Below, piece after piece: positions 12,398-24,179 of a DNA stretch of 64,000 nucleotides. Both the position numbers and the translations under genes were made by a program. The notes under the pieces were generated by a model. The model was not told the origin of the DNA. It did no database searches and worked only from the letters and a program-made list of their open reading frames with translations. The DNA lies in NCBI RefSeq assembly GCF_022376445.1, contig NW_025955071.1, positions 1 through 64,000 on the forward strand. Reading direction: 5' to 3'. Position 1 is the stretch's first letter. Each line of letters opens with the position of its first letter. This stretch comes from Fomitopsis serialis. Taxonomy: Eukaryota > Basidiomycota > Agaricomycetes > Polyporales > Fomitopsidaceae.

Positions 12398-13983
12398 TCA
12401 GAACCGCGGCGACCTGCCCAAAGCATACGCTCGCATGCACTCGACGAGAGGCCCATACAGCAGCCCAGCTTTCTCGAACTGCGACTGGAAGACAGCATCA
12501 GGAGCGGTCTACGTGCGAGTATTATCATACTAGTCAGTCCTAGTCGTCCTATGTAGCAATGATTGAGTGCTTACAGTCGGCGTCGTTTCCATCAGGATAA
12601 GCTGCATTCGCAGCATATCGCAGGACGTCCTGACGGCGTCCCAGGCGAACCCAAATGTGCTCACTTTCTCTGCGAATCTGCGAGCGGCGTCGTCAATTTC
12701 TGGCGTGATGCCCCCTCGTGGATTCATTTCGAATTCTTCTGGGATCCGCGAGTCTGGGACGGGACGAAGAAGGGTCTGAGCACTGGCGGAGACGGGGCGA
12801 GCTCGTTTAATGATTTGTACTTACACTCGCCGAAGTGCGCACTTATGCGCAGAGGCCCTGGTGGTGAAGATGGCGTGTAAGTCGTGTACCCGCGCATAGC
12901 TGGTGTCGGTAGTGTCTGCTTACCCATCGACATGTGCACCGACTTCAACTCTGAGAAGAGCTGTCGAATCAACGTAACAAAATGGTCGAGTAGTTTGCTG
13001 ATCGCCCTCCCAATGGCTGAACAGAAGCTATCCCATTGGTCAGAGACTGCGGCTCACAAACGCGTCCGGCGGGCGTACTCTGTGACTTTGGACCAGATGT
13101 TTGCAAAGAAGCCCTGAGGCGCGGCGGGTAGCCTGTTCCTGAAATTTTGAATCTTCTCCTCGAGTTTGTTAAATTTGTCCGAGCATCCTCGAGCATCTGA
13201 CTTGCATTTATCGATCGTCTGTCAGAAATTATTGAGTGCTCGGGAGAAGCAGGGACTTCGAACAAATCTAGGCCAAGAAATCATTGAGGTCGGACCGACG
13301 GAACGCTACGTCGCACTGGCATGCCTGTACAACGCCCCGCTTGCCAGTGATAAAGGCGCGAAACGGTGAAGTAGTCGTAGTACCGGCATCGGTTTTTGGA
13401 ACATTGTAAGTTACTGGTGCTGGCACCATTGCTCGCTTGGCGGCTGCTCAGGAAATGCAGTGGATGCGCACGCACAATGAAGGCAGTCCAAGACAAAAGG
13501 ATCGATGGAACATACCGCTATAAACTGCTGGATCATATTGAGTCTGTCGTGTAAGGGGACACTTGACTCAGATTGCGACAGCGGAAGAACGATCTCTTGA
13601 AAGTCTGCGCACGCGGTCGTCATCGAGAGCGACAGACTTAGTACGACTGTCACTCACGCTCTAGACAAATTGCGCATCGACCTGCTTGTTCCCGTGTATC
13701 CCTGCATGCATCTCTATACATCTGTCGGGTTCGTTACGTTGAACGGGATACTCAGGACGTCGCCAGAAGTTGGACTGACCTTGCGCAAGGTTGTCCACTC
13801 CTCAGCGAGTGGGTGATGCGGCCCAATCTGCGGTGTTGCCTCAAGTCGGGTGGTGACGACGTCGAAGAGCCTCCGTATCTCCTGGTCCTCAGTGAAGAGA
13901 GACATGAAGCTTTGCTTTAATTCTGCAACATGATCATTGGGTCCGGTATATGGCGGTGGAGGCGTTGTGTTGCTGTCAGACAT
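12398..13983 (-). CDS. L-family protein L1 (eight exons, 307 aa)
   Basis: Unknown function. Exons: 13780-13983, 13658-13721, 13516-13604, 13079-13218, 12924-13027, 12825-12857, 12575-12753 and 12398-12508. All borders are GT-AG and all phases agree, giving 308 codons including the stop. The N-terminus carries TPPPPY (a PPxY-type motif that WW domains can bind). It is followed by a long, charged, heptad-like helical region (HPLAEEWTTLRK onward), FFANIWSKVT and amphipathic SAIGRAISKLL-type helices, and it ends ALGRSPRF. L2 elsewhere also has 307 residues, and L1 has the same 64-nt second exon as L2 and L3. The first intron between the third and fourth exons is long (about 300 bp), as in L3. No signal peptide is seen. 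Exon-level conservation makes a real gene likely. Confidence 0.75.
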
Positions 13984-14039
13984 GGCGAGGATGTCGGAGA
14001 GCAAGACAAGGAGTGGGCGGACGTGCTCCCACGCCGTTC

Positions 14040-14052
14040 GGGTTTATATCGT
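14040..14052 (-). promoter_or_regulatory. TATA box of L1
   Basis: GATATAAAC reads on the minus strand about 65 bp upstream of the L1 ATG. The same sequence with nearly the same spacing precedes L3 (41023-41034), and the leader between TATA and ATG is strongly conserved between the two. This supports the chosen start codon of both genes. Confidence 0.55.
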
Positions 14053-14239
14053 CTCTGGGGGGCATGGCAGAACCTTAACTTTAAGCCCAACACGGATCGG
14101 GTCAGGTGGCAGACGCGTCGCGTCGTTCATTCGGGCAAACACGTCCGAACCACAGGGTTTCTGCACCAAGATTTGGTCGGCTCTTGTGGCGTAAGAGTCG
14201 GTCCACCTCCTCGCGTCGTATACGGGCACTGAGACGGGG

Positions 14240-14720
14240 ATAAGTAGACTGCATGGCGATCTGACAGGCGTTATGCAAGTTACTGAGACAACTCATCGAG
14301 ACGTTGTGAAATGCGCTCACCCAGTTCTAATTGAAGACAACGATAAGTATACGGGTGGGCGACGTGTGGGCGAGTTGATGTGCAGACGAAAGAGAAGGCC
14401 AAAGTGGCGCGCGCGGCGGTCCTTTGGATTTGGGCGCCTACGCTGCCTCTACTTCCACTCGCATGTGACGCCGGGCGACTTGTTTCCGGCCTCCGTGACC
14501 TCCATGCCCGTTGCCCGCGTTGTCACCTCATACCTGTATTGCCGTGCAGCGCAATGGTCTCGATATCTATGCGCTGAAAATGATGAACCTTACATAAATG
14601 TAGCGCATTGGCGAAGCACCAAGAGGCTTCGAATAGGAAATTCATCAATGCATGGTGTAATAATCGTGCTCATCCCGGACAATATGCTCCTTATGTAGTC
14701 GAGTAAGCACAATTTGACTA
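14240..14720. other. unassigned spacer between L1 and block 2
   Basis: I see no conserved frame or repeat in this stretch. Short open frames on both strands have no match elsewhere in the window. Confidence 0.2.
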
Positions 14721-15741
14721 TTACACGGGACTCGTCGATCGGGCAATCAGTGACACATCGTCCCAGTCGCTCGCCATCTTGCCCTCGTTCGTATCGGTCG
14801 CTCAGCGACAGCCCTCTGCTCGCTCTGCAAGTTGCCGCTTGCACGTCCTACACTGCAGCACACTGCTCGTACTAAACCGCTTGATTGGACGGCGATCACA
14901 ACACTATGGCATTTTGTTTCGTTCCTCCTCTATTGTTGCAGGTGAGACCGCACGCGCGGAATAGATGGCGAAAGCAAAGGCTCAGGCTGAATTGACCAGG
15001 TCGCAATTGAGTCATGGCTCGTGGACCAGGGCCCGGCATGACATCCACGGCAGAGCGCTCTGCCTCTACTGCGACGAAGTCTGGCCGACGTGTATACCCC
15101 TCCTGGCGAGCACTGCGCCGCACCGGTCACCAACGGGTCGATAAAGCCCCGATTCGACCGATTCCGCAACAAAGTCGTAGGGAAGTGAGACATCACTTGG
15201 TGAGTGCCATGTATCGGGATTTTCCCCATTACTAGTACAGCTTGATTGAATGGAGGGAAATCCAGGAGCCTGAACCGGAGCAATTTCGTTGGCCAGTCGA
15301 TCTGCGCATGACGTGAGTAGGTTTGTTGAATAGGGGGTTCGTGTACTCAACGCTCATCATGATCTCCGGGTTACTCTCACAGGCGCATCCGGCAACATCA
15401 TCGAAACACATCATCGGTGCCGAATCGTTAGTTCACCTTGCACACCGCTGCTCTACGCGCTCTCGGTCAGGCGGTGCTCCATCATACCGCCTGGTTCCGG
15501 TCGTGTTGTATCGTCCAGTTGCGGTGGAGAGACGGCCGCAGAATAGACTCGTCGATACCTGATCCCAGAAGGCGCGCAAGGTGAGCACAAAGCAGTTGTG
15601 GTCCTACACCGACACTCACGTCGTATGCGTTCTTGCCCTCTGTAGATGCATGCCACCTTTCCAAGCTACCATCTGCCCATGGTCAGCGATAGCCTTGGGA
15701 GGATGCCTCGTTTTCCGTTCCGCCTCTCCAAGCATGCCTTC

Positions 15742-15919
15742 TATGATCGACCATAGCAATGGCGACATCGTGGGCCCTGTCAACGTTCAGAGGGGCATCA
15801 GTTTAGGTGCCGCAAAAACGAATGGCCCGACAGCGGTTCTACTAGAACTGCATGACTCTTCGATCATCTCGAGAGGTGCCATATCTGTAGTGCATTTCAT
15901 GGCAGTCCGGCACGCATAG
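15742..15919 (+). CDS. family G5, last coding segment, block 2 copy
   Basis: Unknown, low-confidence gene. The plus-strand frame ending in a stop at 15917-15919 (…FMAVRHA) aligns with a frame ending …RLVGVRDA at 32107-32109 in block 3. Both begin near a methionine-isoleucine pair, with a region reading NGDIVGPVNV here and NGRTVGHVDV there. Upstream exons could not be resolved. The block 1 equivalent (about 7.35-7.5 kb) is weaker. Confidence 0.25.
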
Positions 15920-16591
15920 CGTACGCACTGCGGCCATAGTGGGGAGTGGCGTTGTCTTCCTGAGCGATGCGTGGTGAGTGAGATCAGGTGTATGACGTAC
16001 GCTACAGGCTGACCATACAATACCGAAGGAGACAAAATATCGTTGGACGCTCTACGCCGAGGAGAAGGCGCGGTCATGGGAATATGAGACAAGGGCGTAC
16101 GAGGTGAGTTCAAAGGAGGTGGCGACCTAGCCAGCGAGTGGTCAGCTTGGCTTAACTGGGCCAAAGTTGTATAGAGGCCTCGGCATATAATACGAATGCG
16201 CGTAGAGAGGCGTGTGCTAGTACGAGAGCGCCCCACACATCCCGCTGCTTGTGGCAGGTTGCCGTGAACCATCGCTGCCGTGCACCTCCTTCGCCTGCAA
16301 CTCTACGATGTCGAGTTCTTGTCCAAACCGCACCCCCATCCACCGTCGTACAACTCACCGGGCAAGCTTTACAGTCTAAGGACGATGTCGAGCCCTCCAC
16401 GGCTGGACTTGAATTCTTTCTCGTCGCCCTAAGGACGGATGTCCCCGCGAACATCGCACTGGTGCGCTTCAACAACAGTTGGACATGCCTAGATAGTAGT
16501 CGGACGTCCCGTGTTGAGGGGCCGGTTCCAGCGTAGCGAAGCATGAGTAAGCACGGATTTCGATGCGAACATACAGAGTCCTTTGGCTCAC

Positions 16592-17020
16592 CGGATTCTC
16601 CATCTTCGCAGCTGTATATCCGAAGTCTACTGGGCAGCAACCGGCGTGCTTGCTGATGTCGTCGAGGGACCTTGTTAACATTCACGGCGCGTGGGATATC
16701 CTCCGCTCAGCTGTGGATGAACGTGGAGACGTCAGCGGCAAGCCGGGACAACAATCTCAAGTACCAAGAAGAGCGATCTGCCTTGATGACCACGATGAAT
16801 AGGAGCATCCTCGGCGTAACGTACCGGGTAATGTTCTGCGAGGCAATTAACGATACTCCTGTCGTTGACGAAGGTAGAGAGGATAGAGGCGCATGATGTG
16901 GATTCCGAGCATGCAGACTGTACTCACGTGAACACCAGGCGAGGATGTCGCCGTATCCGACAAATTGTACACGTTGGAATGTCGAAGAACACAGAACAGC
17001 ATTGCTGATAGATACACCAT
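16592..17020 (-). pseudogene. family G3, block 2 copy, nonsense codon
   Basis: Exon 1 (16928-17020, 31 codons) and exon 2 (16592-16835, 244 nt, phase 1 at its donor) keep the splice sites and phases of the block 1 copy. Exon 2 differs in length from block 1 by exactly 12 nt. An in-frame TGA about two thirds into exon 2 stops the frame. Loss appears to rest on that one codon, so decay is young or the frame is used differently. Confidence 0.45.
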
Positions 17021-17138
17021 ATCAGATACTATACAGGTAAGAAAGACTAAAACATAATATTGTATCCGACACAAACGAACTGCTGATGCAGCGCTTGTCA
17101 GATTTTTGCGACGTCACACCGGAATCCACCCTCCCCTT

Positions 17139-18303
17139 CTACGCCTCGACGATCTCCTCGCGTTCCACGTGCCCGTCGTTGGACGACACCTCCGAAGCAA
17201 CATCGTCCAAACCAACCAGCCCGCCCAATCCAACTAGCCCTGGCATGACGTCGTCCCGCTCGAGGTCGAGCGAGGCGTAGGTGCCGATGGCGGCACCCCA
17301 GTCGTAGTCGTCGCATTGACCATCGTCGTAGTGCGGCGACACTGGCCGATCGCTACGCGGAGCCATGCAACGCCCCCACCTGGTCAGTCGACTGATGCCC
17401 CACGCCCACGCTCCCGCCCACGCTGGGTCTTCGGTGGGATTCTGCCTGAACGGCTCGAGAGGGCGGATGTCGGCGCGGGCTCCTATCCCCAATCCAACGC
17501 GGGCCGTGCTGATCCACACTGGATTCAGGATCGTTCCCGGGTGGAAGGCCGGTTGGTACTGGGCGGCGACCAGGCGCTGCCTACTCTCGATGAGGCGCTG
17601 CCTACTCTCGACCAGGTGCTGCCTACTATCGACCAGGTGCTGCCTGCCGACAGGAGGAACGTTCTGTGGCACAGAGCCTGTGAGTGCGGGTTCATTCACG
17701 ATTCTGACCGCCATGACTTACCTCTCTGTTGTGGCTGTCTGCTGTCGTTAATGGGTTTGCACTCCAGGAGCCCGCATCTGAGGCCCCAGAAGGTACATTG
17801 GGATGGCCTGCCCCCTGGGACGGTGCACCCGGGCGTGGACGCAACACACCTGTGTGACGAGGAGGGGCACCTAAGCGTGGAGAAGGGGGCCTCGCGGGTC
17901 GAGCGGGGAGTGATGCACCCGGGTATAGTGTGAATGATACGCCCGGGCGTGGAGGCGACATACCCCGGTGACGTGGAGGGGGGCCCACTGACGGGTATAG
18001 ACGCAGTGGTGCGCCCGAGTATAGAGACGGTGCGCTCGGGGGTGGAGGCGACATGCTCGGGAGGCGGGACAATACGCCTGGGTGACTAGTCGGCAGACCT
18101 GCGCGGAGAGCTGGCCGCCCGAGGCGAGGCGAAGGTGAACGTACGAGTTCGGGTAAGTCATCGATGTGAGGCGGTGACTGCGCCCGTTCGACGTCTTCGC
18201 CCGACATTGCGTCGTAATACTGGATGCACATGTTCTGAGTGGCGTCCCGCAAGGTGGTAGCGTGGGGAGGGTAAGCAATATCGGATTCGGATTCGGAATC
18301 CAT
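17139..18303 (-). CDS. family G2 protein, block 2 copy (two exons, about 360 aa)
   Basis: Unknown function. Exon 1 (17722-18303, 194 codons) is proline/arginine-rich and ends GSWSANPLTTADSH before GTAAGT. Exon 2 (17139-17639 with the first acceptor, 167 codons including stop) keeps ILNPVWISTARVGLG, RPLEPFRQNPTEDPAW, DWGAAIGTYASLDLE and the DDVMPGLVGLGGLVGLDD terminus. It lacks the middle WVREEG...TPGLLLLP section of the block 1 copy. The start of exon 2 holds a 21-bp tandem repeat in which each unit ends in GTAGGCAG, the same acceptor used by the block 1 gene, so several in-frame acceptors are possible (see findings). The start ATG is the first of the open frame. Confidence 0.6.
17574..17651 (-). 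repeat. 21-bp tandem repeat carrying splice acceptors
   Basis: About three and a half units of 21 bp. On the minus strand each unit has the form (GTA)GGCAG followed by a CACCTGGTCGA-like stretch. If translated they give a heptad repeat of the type RQHLVES. The unit size keeps frame, so use of any of the AGs changes the protein by multiples of seven residues. Confidence 0.75.
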
Positions 18304-18723
18304 CGTTGCGAGCTGCTGTATAGTGATGATATGAACACAGAATTCGGGTAAGCCGTACGCGGTGCGGCGTGGAAGGCGAGACGACGGGGATGCGCGTTGG
18401 AGGCAGAAGACGACGACGACTGTGGCTACTCCTTTGTGTTCGAGCGCCTAACACCACCTGCGAAATGCCGCTGAGTTCGATTGGCCCCATATAAGATCAT
18501 AGGGTGCTCGTCCCCGCGGCCGAAATCAAGGTGAGCAACCTGCCTAGATATTTGAAAGGCTTCATTGACGGTGTCGCGCTCTTCACCATGTGTATGTCAA
18601 TTCGAAGGCTCTGCAATAAATACTACATGTCTCCAGCCACGTCGTGACCATCATTCAAATCCTCATTTAACGCCGTTAATACAACCACAGGCATGCACTG
18701 CCTCCACTCGACCCATGAAGACC

Positions 18724-19361
18724 TCAAGAGGTTTCCTCCAACCCGGCCGCCATCAGAGGTGCGACACAATCAATGTCGTCCATGTCTATGTCGACCCATA
18801 TGCCACTGTCCGATGAGGCAGCACGGGATTGTCCGAGGCTGTCCGTGTAAGCCCTCCACTCCTCGAAGTGGTCCAGTTGCGCGAGAGGCGTCGTCGCGTG
18901 TACAGCGGCGTCGTCGATGTTATTGCCACCGACGGAGCCATACACGGTGGGCACGATGCTCTGCCCCTCATTGTCGGAAATGGCAAATGGGTATGCCGAC
19001 ATCGTAGCGGTCAAGTTATTCGCCACAGCCACATTGCCCTGAGTGTCGGGTATGACAGACAATAATGGTGAGCACACAATCGATTACGAGCGGAAGTGAC
19101 AATATGGCTTACTGTCTGGGCATTGGCATTTCCTTTCGTGATTGATTCTGTGCTGCAGGAGCTCACGGGTGAGTCCGTGGACAATTCTTGCTGGATGGTG
19201 GGCTGGGCACTCATCCTTGGGAATAGGTGTGGTAGGAGATCAAGAGCAATGATGTGCCCTTCGTCGATGTACTCCAATATCAAGGCATCATAGGGATCGA
19301 GGCCGGGTGATGGGGCGGTGGCGTTGGGTGCTATCGACATGTAGGGTGGGGTAGATTCCAT
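18724..19361 (-). CDS. family G1 protein, block 2 copy (two exons, 187 aa)
   Basis: Unknown function. Exon 1 (19113-19361, 83 codons) contains LDPYDALILEYIDEGHIIA and LDLLPHLFPR, the family hallmark, and ends SCSTESITKGNANAQT before a GTAAGC donor. The intron is 74 bp, phase 0. Exon 2 (18724-19038) starts after CTCAG and includes HFEEWRAYTDS and SSDSGIWVDIDMDDID, both echoed in the block 3 copy (FDEWKAG, SSDSGRSTSIDATRID). The protein is acidic, without a signal peptide. The start chosen is the ATG aligned with that of the block 3 gene. Confidence 0.6.
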
Positions 19362-19914
19362 GATGTCGGTGGATGCGAGGTGTGAAGTGTGGTGTGTATG
19401 GCTCGCGTACGAGGCGAATGTGCTACTGATTTGAGGGTAGACGACGGACGGGAGAGGAGGTCTCGGTCGTGTTGATGTGTGAAGACAGAAGAGAAAGGCG
19501 ACTCTGGCCACGGCAGTGGCTCTTCGTGTTTGGGCGGCTATGCTGCCACTCGGATAATGCCGGGCGACTCGCACTTACTCTACCACTGCTCTAACTCCAC
19601 GACCTTCACGTCTATGCTACGTCGTATCTTCTTGTATGTGCTGCCATCCTGCGCAGAGCGATCTCAATTGCCGAACCATATCCCTAGTGCGGCAACGAGG
19701 TTGACCCGGCGCTGTTTGGCGAGTTCAAGTTGGCTCTGAACTCGGGCAAGTACCTCCTCCCAGTGGGATGGCATGTACTGTTCAATCGTGCCACGAGTCA
19801 GTGAGTCAGATCAGTATGGTCAGTACGGTCTGTGTGGCATCTCTCGCGTCACAGAGCACACCCTCCGTCGGGACTGGCCTTCGAGGCGCGTCGATCGGCG
19901 GTGGCTGCGCGACG

Positions 19915-19931
19915 ACGCGTTATGTACGCGT
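19915..19931. promoter_or_regulatory. paired MluI boxes (ACGCGT-N5-ACGCGT), site 1
   Basis: ACGCGT TATGT ACGCGT followed by TGTTTGG, inside a longer conserved block starting at CTTCGAGGCGCG. The pair recurs at 25408-25424, 48213-48229 and, with one box altered, 36034-36050. ACGCGT is the fungal MBF (MluI cell-cycle box) core; that it is used here is inference. Confidence 0.45.
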
Positions 19932-20459
19932 TGTTTGGCCTGCCATCCTAGTGAGGAAACTCGCAACACCTTGACTGCCTTGCGGTCAGTCCGATACTTG
20001 GATGCAGCTCGCGCACTGCTCCCGCGAACAAATCCGGAATTCTACCCCTTGGACGATTGCTCCATCAGGCTTGGCGCTGGTCACGCTGTAGGCTGAGCCT
20101 GAGCAAGCCACCGTCGTAGCTTGGTCGTAGCTAGCTATAGTCTAAGCCGACCACTGGCCGGGGCCACTCCTTGACCATCGTCGTGTCGTAGGTTTCTAAC
20201 CGACAGCATTCAAACAGTTACTGACTCTATGGTCAGAGCCATGATCGCCCAATTTTTAGTGTATACTGTATGCCGTCGGTCCTGTCGCACGCAGAAGATC
20301 GTCGCCGAGCCGCGCAAGTGACTCGGGGTGTTGCGCATCCACGAGTAGGATACTTGGACAGAATCTGTGCTGTGCAATACCAATCACATACTTAGAACCT
20401 GGAGCCTATCGAAACGAGCGTCCACAAGACGACGTCGACGCGAACCTCCCGGTGAGTGA

Positions 20460-21420
20460 GTTAGAGTGTGCCGCGCGCGCACATACCCTTTTCGTCCGCA
20501 GCGCCCGATTGTGGCGCGATATCCGAATCGGACTGTCCCGACGTGGCTGCCGCCCTCTTGACTACCATGTCTGCAACTTGCCTTGCCTCGATATCCACCA
20601 CCAAACACCTTACCGTGAACTTGGCTTCCCCTCTTGCCTCGGGCAGTGCTGCTAGCTGGAGGTCAAACCCGTTTTCACGCACATGGAACCTGTTTGTCGC
20701 GCCAGGCAGCCATGGAGTGGGTGACTCTGAAACGAACAAAATGGCTCGAAGATTGTGCACCACTCTGCCTGGCAAGTACGCTCATGCTTGCTAGCTGCGC
20801 ATTCATTTGCCTGTGAGGTCTCTGTCTGCAGGCCAATGTGCAATTTTGTTATCCTCTGGCACTCCTGCCGCTTACTCAGAGCGCCTCGTAACCGCCGATC
20901 CCAAGACAATTCACTGGACATCTGTCTCGCTATGCTCGTAAAATGCGACTGTCTCCCGGCTTTTCAATTCTGGGTGGTCACTGAGTCCGCGGGGATGGGA
21001 GGAGTTTGGTGATGACCGAACGATCGTGACGTGAGCGACCATTGCCAACTTCGTGGTTCGTTGCGATTATTTTTGCTGCTGTCCCCTTTGCAGGATTCGT
21101 TTCACCCCTGTACAAGTTTCGCTCGGTTTCTCAGGACCAGATCGGCCCATAGAATTCCGCTACTGTGGTGTTCACTCGATTTGGGGTCGGACTTCCGTTC
21201 CGTCAAGTGGTGGCATACGAGGCCTGGCTCATCCATCATGCTGCATCTGCGATGTGCAGAGCAAATTTGGCATGTGCGGCTCAAGCGACCTCATCGGGCA
21301 TGCACTCCTCTCGCATCGTATGTCAGTGGCCTCCATAGTATGCGGCACTGAATTTCGGCCGTCTGTCGATCGACGCTGTGTCGCATTTCGGTAAGTTTGT
21401 TGTCAAGAAGGAGCATCCGG
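20460..21420 (+). pseudogene. family K, copy 1, fragmentary
   Basis: Plus-strand segments are conserved at protein level with 25.95-26.9 kb: LASPLASGSAASWRSNPFSRTWN near 20620-20690, AILLSSGTPAAYSERLVTAD near 20838-20898 with KTIHWTSVSLCS after it, and a third segment around 21150-21350. GTGAGY donors and YAG acceptors separate them. The third segment is out of frame with its partner because of a 5-nt indel, so at least one copy is broken. No function is recognised. Confidence 0.4.
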
Positions 21421-22399
21421 ACATATCTCAGCAAGCAGAGAGGATACTCGCATCCGTGGGCGGGCGGCAGTACACAGACGTCGATGTCGGACATGCCCAT
21501 AAAAGCTGAGGAGGCCAGTGGTATGTGAGGGCAAGATTCTACTGTATGTGGAGTGGCTCTGACGGTAATCCGCAGGTGTTTGTGTGGAATGTAGTGTCAG
21601 ATGAGACTAGGATTAGCAGGTATGTGGTGCTATTGCGACTCGTATAGATTGACGCTCATTACTGCAAATCGTAGGACTCATACTGTGGCAGCTTGTAGCT
21701 GGCGTCCTCGATGTCGAAAGTGCAATGATTGCATTCTGATATATTGTTTACCAAATGCAAGACGCTTACGCAGCGCAAACATCATCTCGAACAAACCGAG
21801 GTTGGCAATATATACCATGTGTGGCACTGAACGGCCGCGTCAGAGAAAGCCAATGATAAAGCTCCTATCATGAATACACAAACACGCATGACCGATGCGT
21901 ACAACACATTGAAGCGGGTACTTGCAAGGGCGTGCTGCAGGTCATAGAATAGACAGGTGCGTAGCGACAGCATTTCACCTATACATACATTAGTACTGAC
22001 GTAGCCAAGGGATATAGCACCAGTCTCTGCAATTGTCTCCGCGAGAAATCAAGTTGATTTTCGACCAAGCTTTTCTGAGAACACAGCAGTCGCTTTGGAA
22101 GGCCTCGAGCGAAAACACAGTCATATACATGCATTAGCCGACACAAATTTCTGTGAAATGCAAGCAGGCGAGGAAATATAGCCAGAGCATTGGTACCAGA
22201 CTCTCGGACGGGGTAACCCCTCACGGCTTGCGCAGAAAGCCTCTGTTACTCGGGAAGGATACCACCAAGGTCCCTGAAGGAGACAGCTCACAGTCGATGC
22301 TGTCTGTGAGGCGAAGTTGGATGTGATACTGATGTCGCGGGGCCACCAGGAGAGGCCCAATTACCACTGCCCGTCACAAGACACTAGGGCGCAGCATCC

Positions 22400-22669
22400 T
22401 GAATGCAACGCCATTTTGCTTCACAAAGCCGAGATTACGGAAGAGGTGAGTGGCCAATTTATGACAGAAAGTGGATGTTCACTCACAGACTGCTCATCCG
22501 CGTCCGCGTCGATCTGTTTGTTCTGGTAGTCTGACCACAAGCTTGGTGGACGGTCGTGTTCGTCCTGAAGAGACATCGCTGATATCTTCAGTGCTAGAGG
22601 TACTGTCGCAGTGAACTTCTCCGGGTCAGCGGGAAGAAAGGTTTGTGTGGCGAGCGAAGAGATGCTCAC
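22400..22669 (-). pseudogene. family J, copy 1, second exon broken
   Basis: Exon 1 (22487-22669, 61 codons) reads SISSLATQTFLP and SLWSDYQNKQIDADAD before a GTGAGT donor and is collinear with the intact copy at 28.06-28.23 kb. The second exon is recognisable (GFVKQNG) but hits a stop after about 20 codons, well before the DDILPGL motif of copy 2. Confidence 0.45.
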
Positions 22670-22989
22670 GAAGAAGATGGTGCAGTGACGATGGGCAGAG
22701 TAGGGGTACGTGATGCAAATACTGCACTAATGAATTGGCACTTATGTTGGTCGGCAACCTGCCGCTGCATTCGACAGAGCTTTACATACAAAACCATCCA
22801 CCATATCGTTCTTCGCAATGAACTGTTCTCGGATTCTTTACTTTACAGGCACACACCATTCGGACTAATGTACAATGGATCTGCAACACATCCTTCGCGA
22901 TCAACGAACCATTCAGGGACAGCCCATCAATCCACCGCACGTACGCTTGTCTCCGTTTCCCCCTCAGATCCCCTCCATACTAATCTCCA

Positions 22990-23908
22990 CTAGTCTTGCT
23001 CGCGATCGAGGTCGACCGCGTCGAGGTTATTCGTCGACCACTCAGCCATCGCGGTGTCCATGATCTCGTTCATCATCGAACGACTGGTCTCGTCCTCCAA
23101 TCCGCAGAGCTCGAGAGTTCCAGCCAATGTTGGCAAATTCGGCCCCACGTCGACCGCCGCGTTCCCCTCCAAGGGTAGACCTGGAGTGTCTTCGGGGACC
23201 GCCATTTGGACGTCGAGCGGGGTGGCGACCACCGCAGGCGAGTCCATCTCGTCGGGCTCATCCGGTTCCCTGATGTCCTCCCACTGGAATGCCCACCTCT
23301 GTGTCTCCTGCCTCCAGTTCTCGACGTAGTCCGCGTGAGACACAGAACCCCCTACGGCCAGCACCGCGTGGTTTATAGCGTGGTCCATCGCTTCGCTCCC
23401 CAGCGAGCTACCGGTGGATGCAGCGTCGTTTGGACTAGCACTGGCAGGTGCATACTCTGGCAAAGGGAAGCCCGCGACATGCATGCTTTCGTATCGCTCG
23501 TCGTACCCCTGGTACGGAAGACGGCTAATGGGCGAAGGCTGGTACAAGAAGCAGGATGTGTGAGTACACATTCCATTACGGCTGCAACCGTCGACGTCGA
23601 CTTACCTGATGGTTGTCCCCCGTAATTGTTTGTGTATTCACAGGCATTGCCAGCCTGCGCTCGAGAGTCTCCAGGTCCGCCGATCGGATGTCGCGGATCA
23701 AAGAACGGCGTGGTCGCATGAGGATCCTGTCCCACTCCTCCGATGTCATTGAATCTGTAGCACTGTCGGCGGTGCTGAGCATCGTATCAGAGGTACTGAT
23801 GCTCTCCCATAGAGGATCCGTATCTTTTGTAGATAAGCTCGAGATCGACACCGACTGGTGGTTAGGAGGCAGCGGTGCAAACATAGCAAGGAGCGACGGG
23901 TCCAACAT
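22990..23908 (-). CDS. family H protein, copy 1 (two exons, 283 aa)
   Basis: Unknown function. Exon 1 (23606-23908, 101 codons) is Ser/Thr-rich and ends NTQTITGDNHQ before GTAAGT. The intron is 67 bp, phase 0. Exon 2 (22990-23538) starts after ACCAG and contains RLPYQGYDE, a tryptophan-rich stretch (DYVENWRQETQRWAFQWED), EDTPGLPLEG, LPTLAGTLELCGLEDE and a TAMAEWSTNNLD tail. The order of motifs parallels G2 (DYLTRHWVREE…, TPGLLLLP, MPGLAGLGGL), so I infer common descent. There is no signal peptide. A weaker paralogue lies at 28.7-29.6 kb. Confidence 0.65.
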
Positions 23909-24179
23909 CGGGATGCCAGACGGATTGGAGAGAAGAACTTAACTGTGGCTACGTAGATCTTACTCGGGCGGCTATCCACGCTACGCGAGATGCCCGGGCC
24001 GAGCCCGAGATGTACTGTACCCTCCGTCGCTGACTCTGAGTCGTACTGTACTTACCGACAGTACCGTAGATGTATATGTCGAATGCAATTAATGAGCTGG
24101 AAGACAAGTCCGCTCGCGGATGCGGAGACCCGCTCAGCGCTGGCACTTTTCAGTATGCAGATGTCTGCAGAACTGGTAG

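Larger units (their letters stand above)
11640..14240 (-). repeat. inverted segmental duplicate of 40.8-43.5 kb
   Basis: Order and orientation are mirrored: protease tail, convergent 3' flanks, then a complete L gene with its promoter. The match runs from the protease serine-rich tail (11.66 kb, pairing with 43.45 kb) to beyond the L promoter (14.2 kb, pairing with 40.8 kb). Because only the tail of the protease is present here, the 40.8-43.5 kb locus is the likelier source. The insertion interrupts block type 1, copy 1. Confidence 0.75.
14720..19600. repeat. segmental duplication, block type 1, copy 2
   Basis: Second copy of the block, diverged throughout from copies 1 and 3 but collinear with them. 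It starts with the CGCCATCTTGCCCTCGTTC module near 14775 and ends after G1 near 19.6 kb, where block type 2 begins. It contains a G5-like frame, a broken G3, and intact G2 and G1 genes on the minus strand. Confidence 0.75.
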
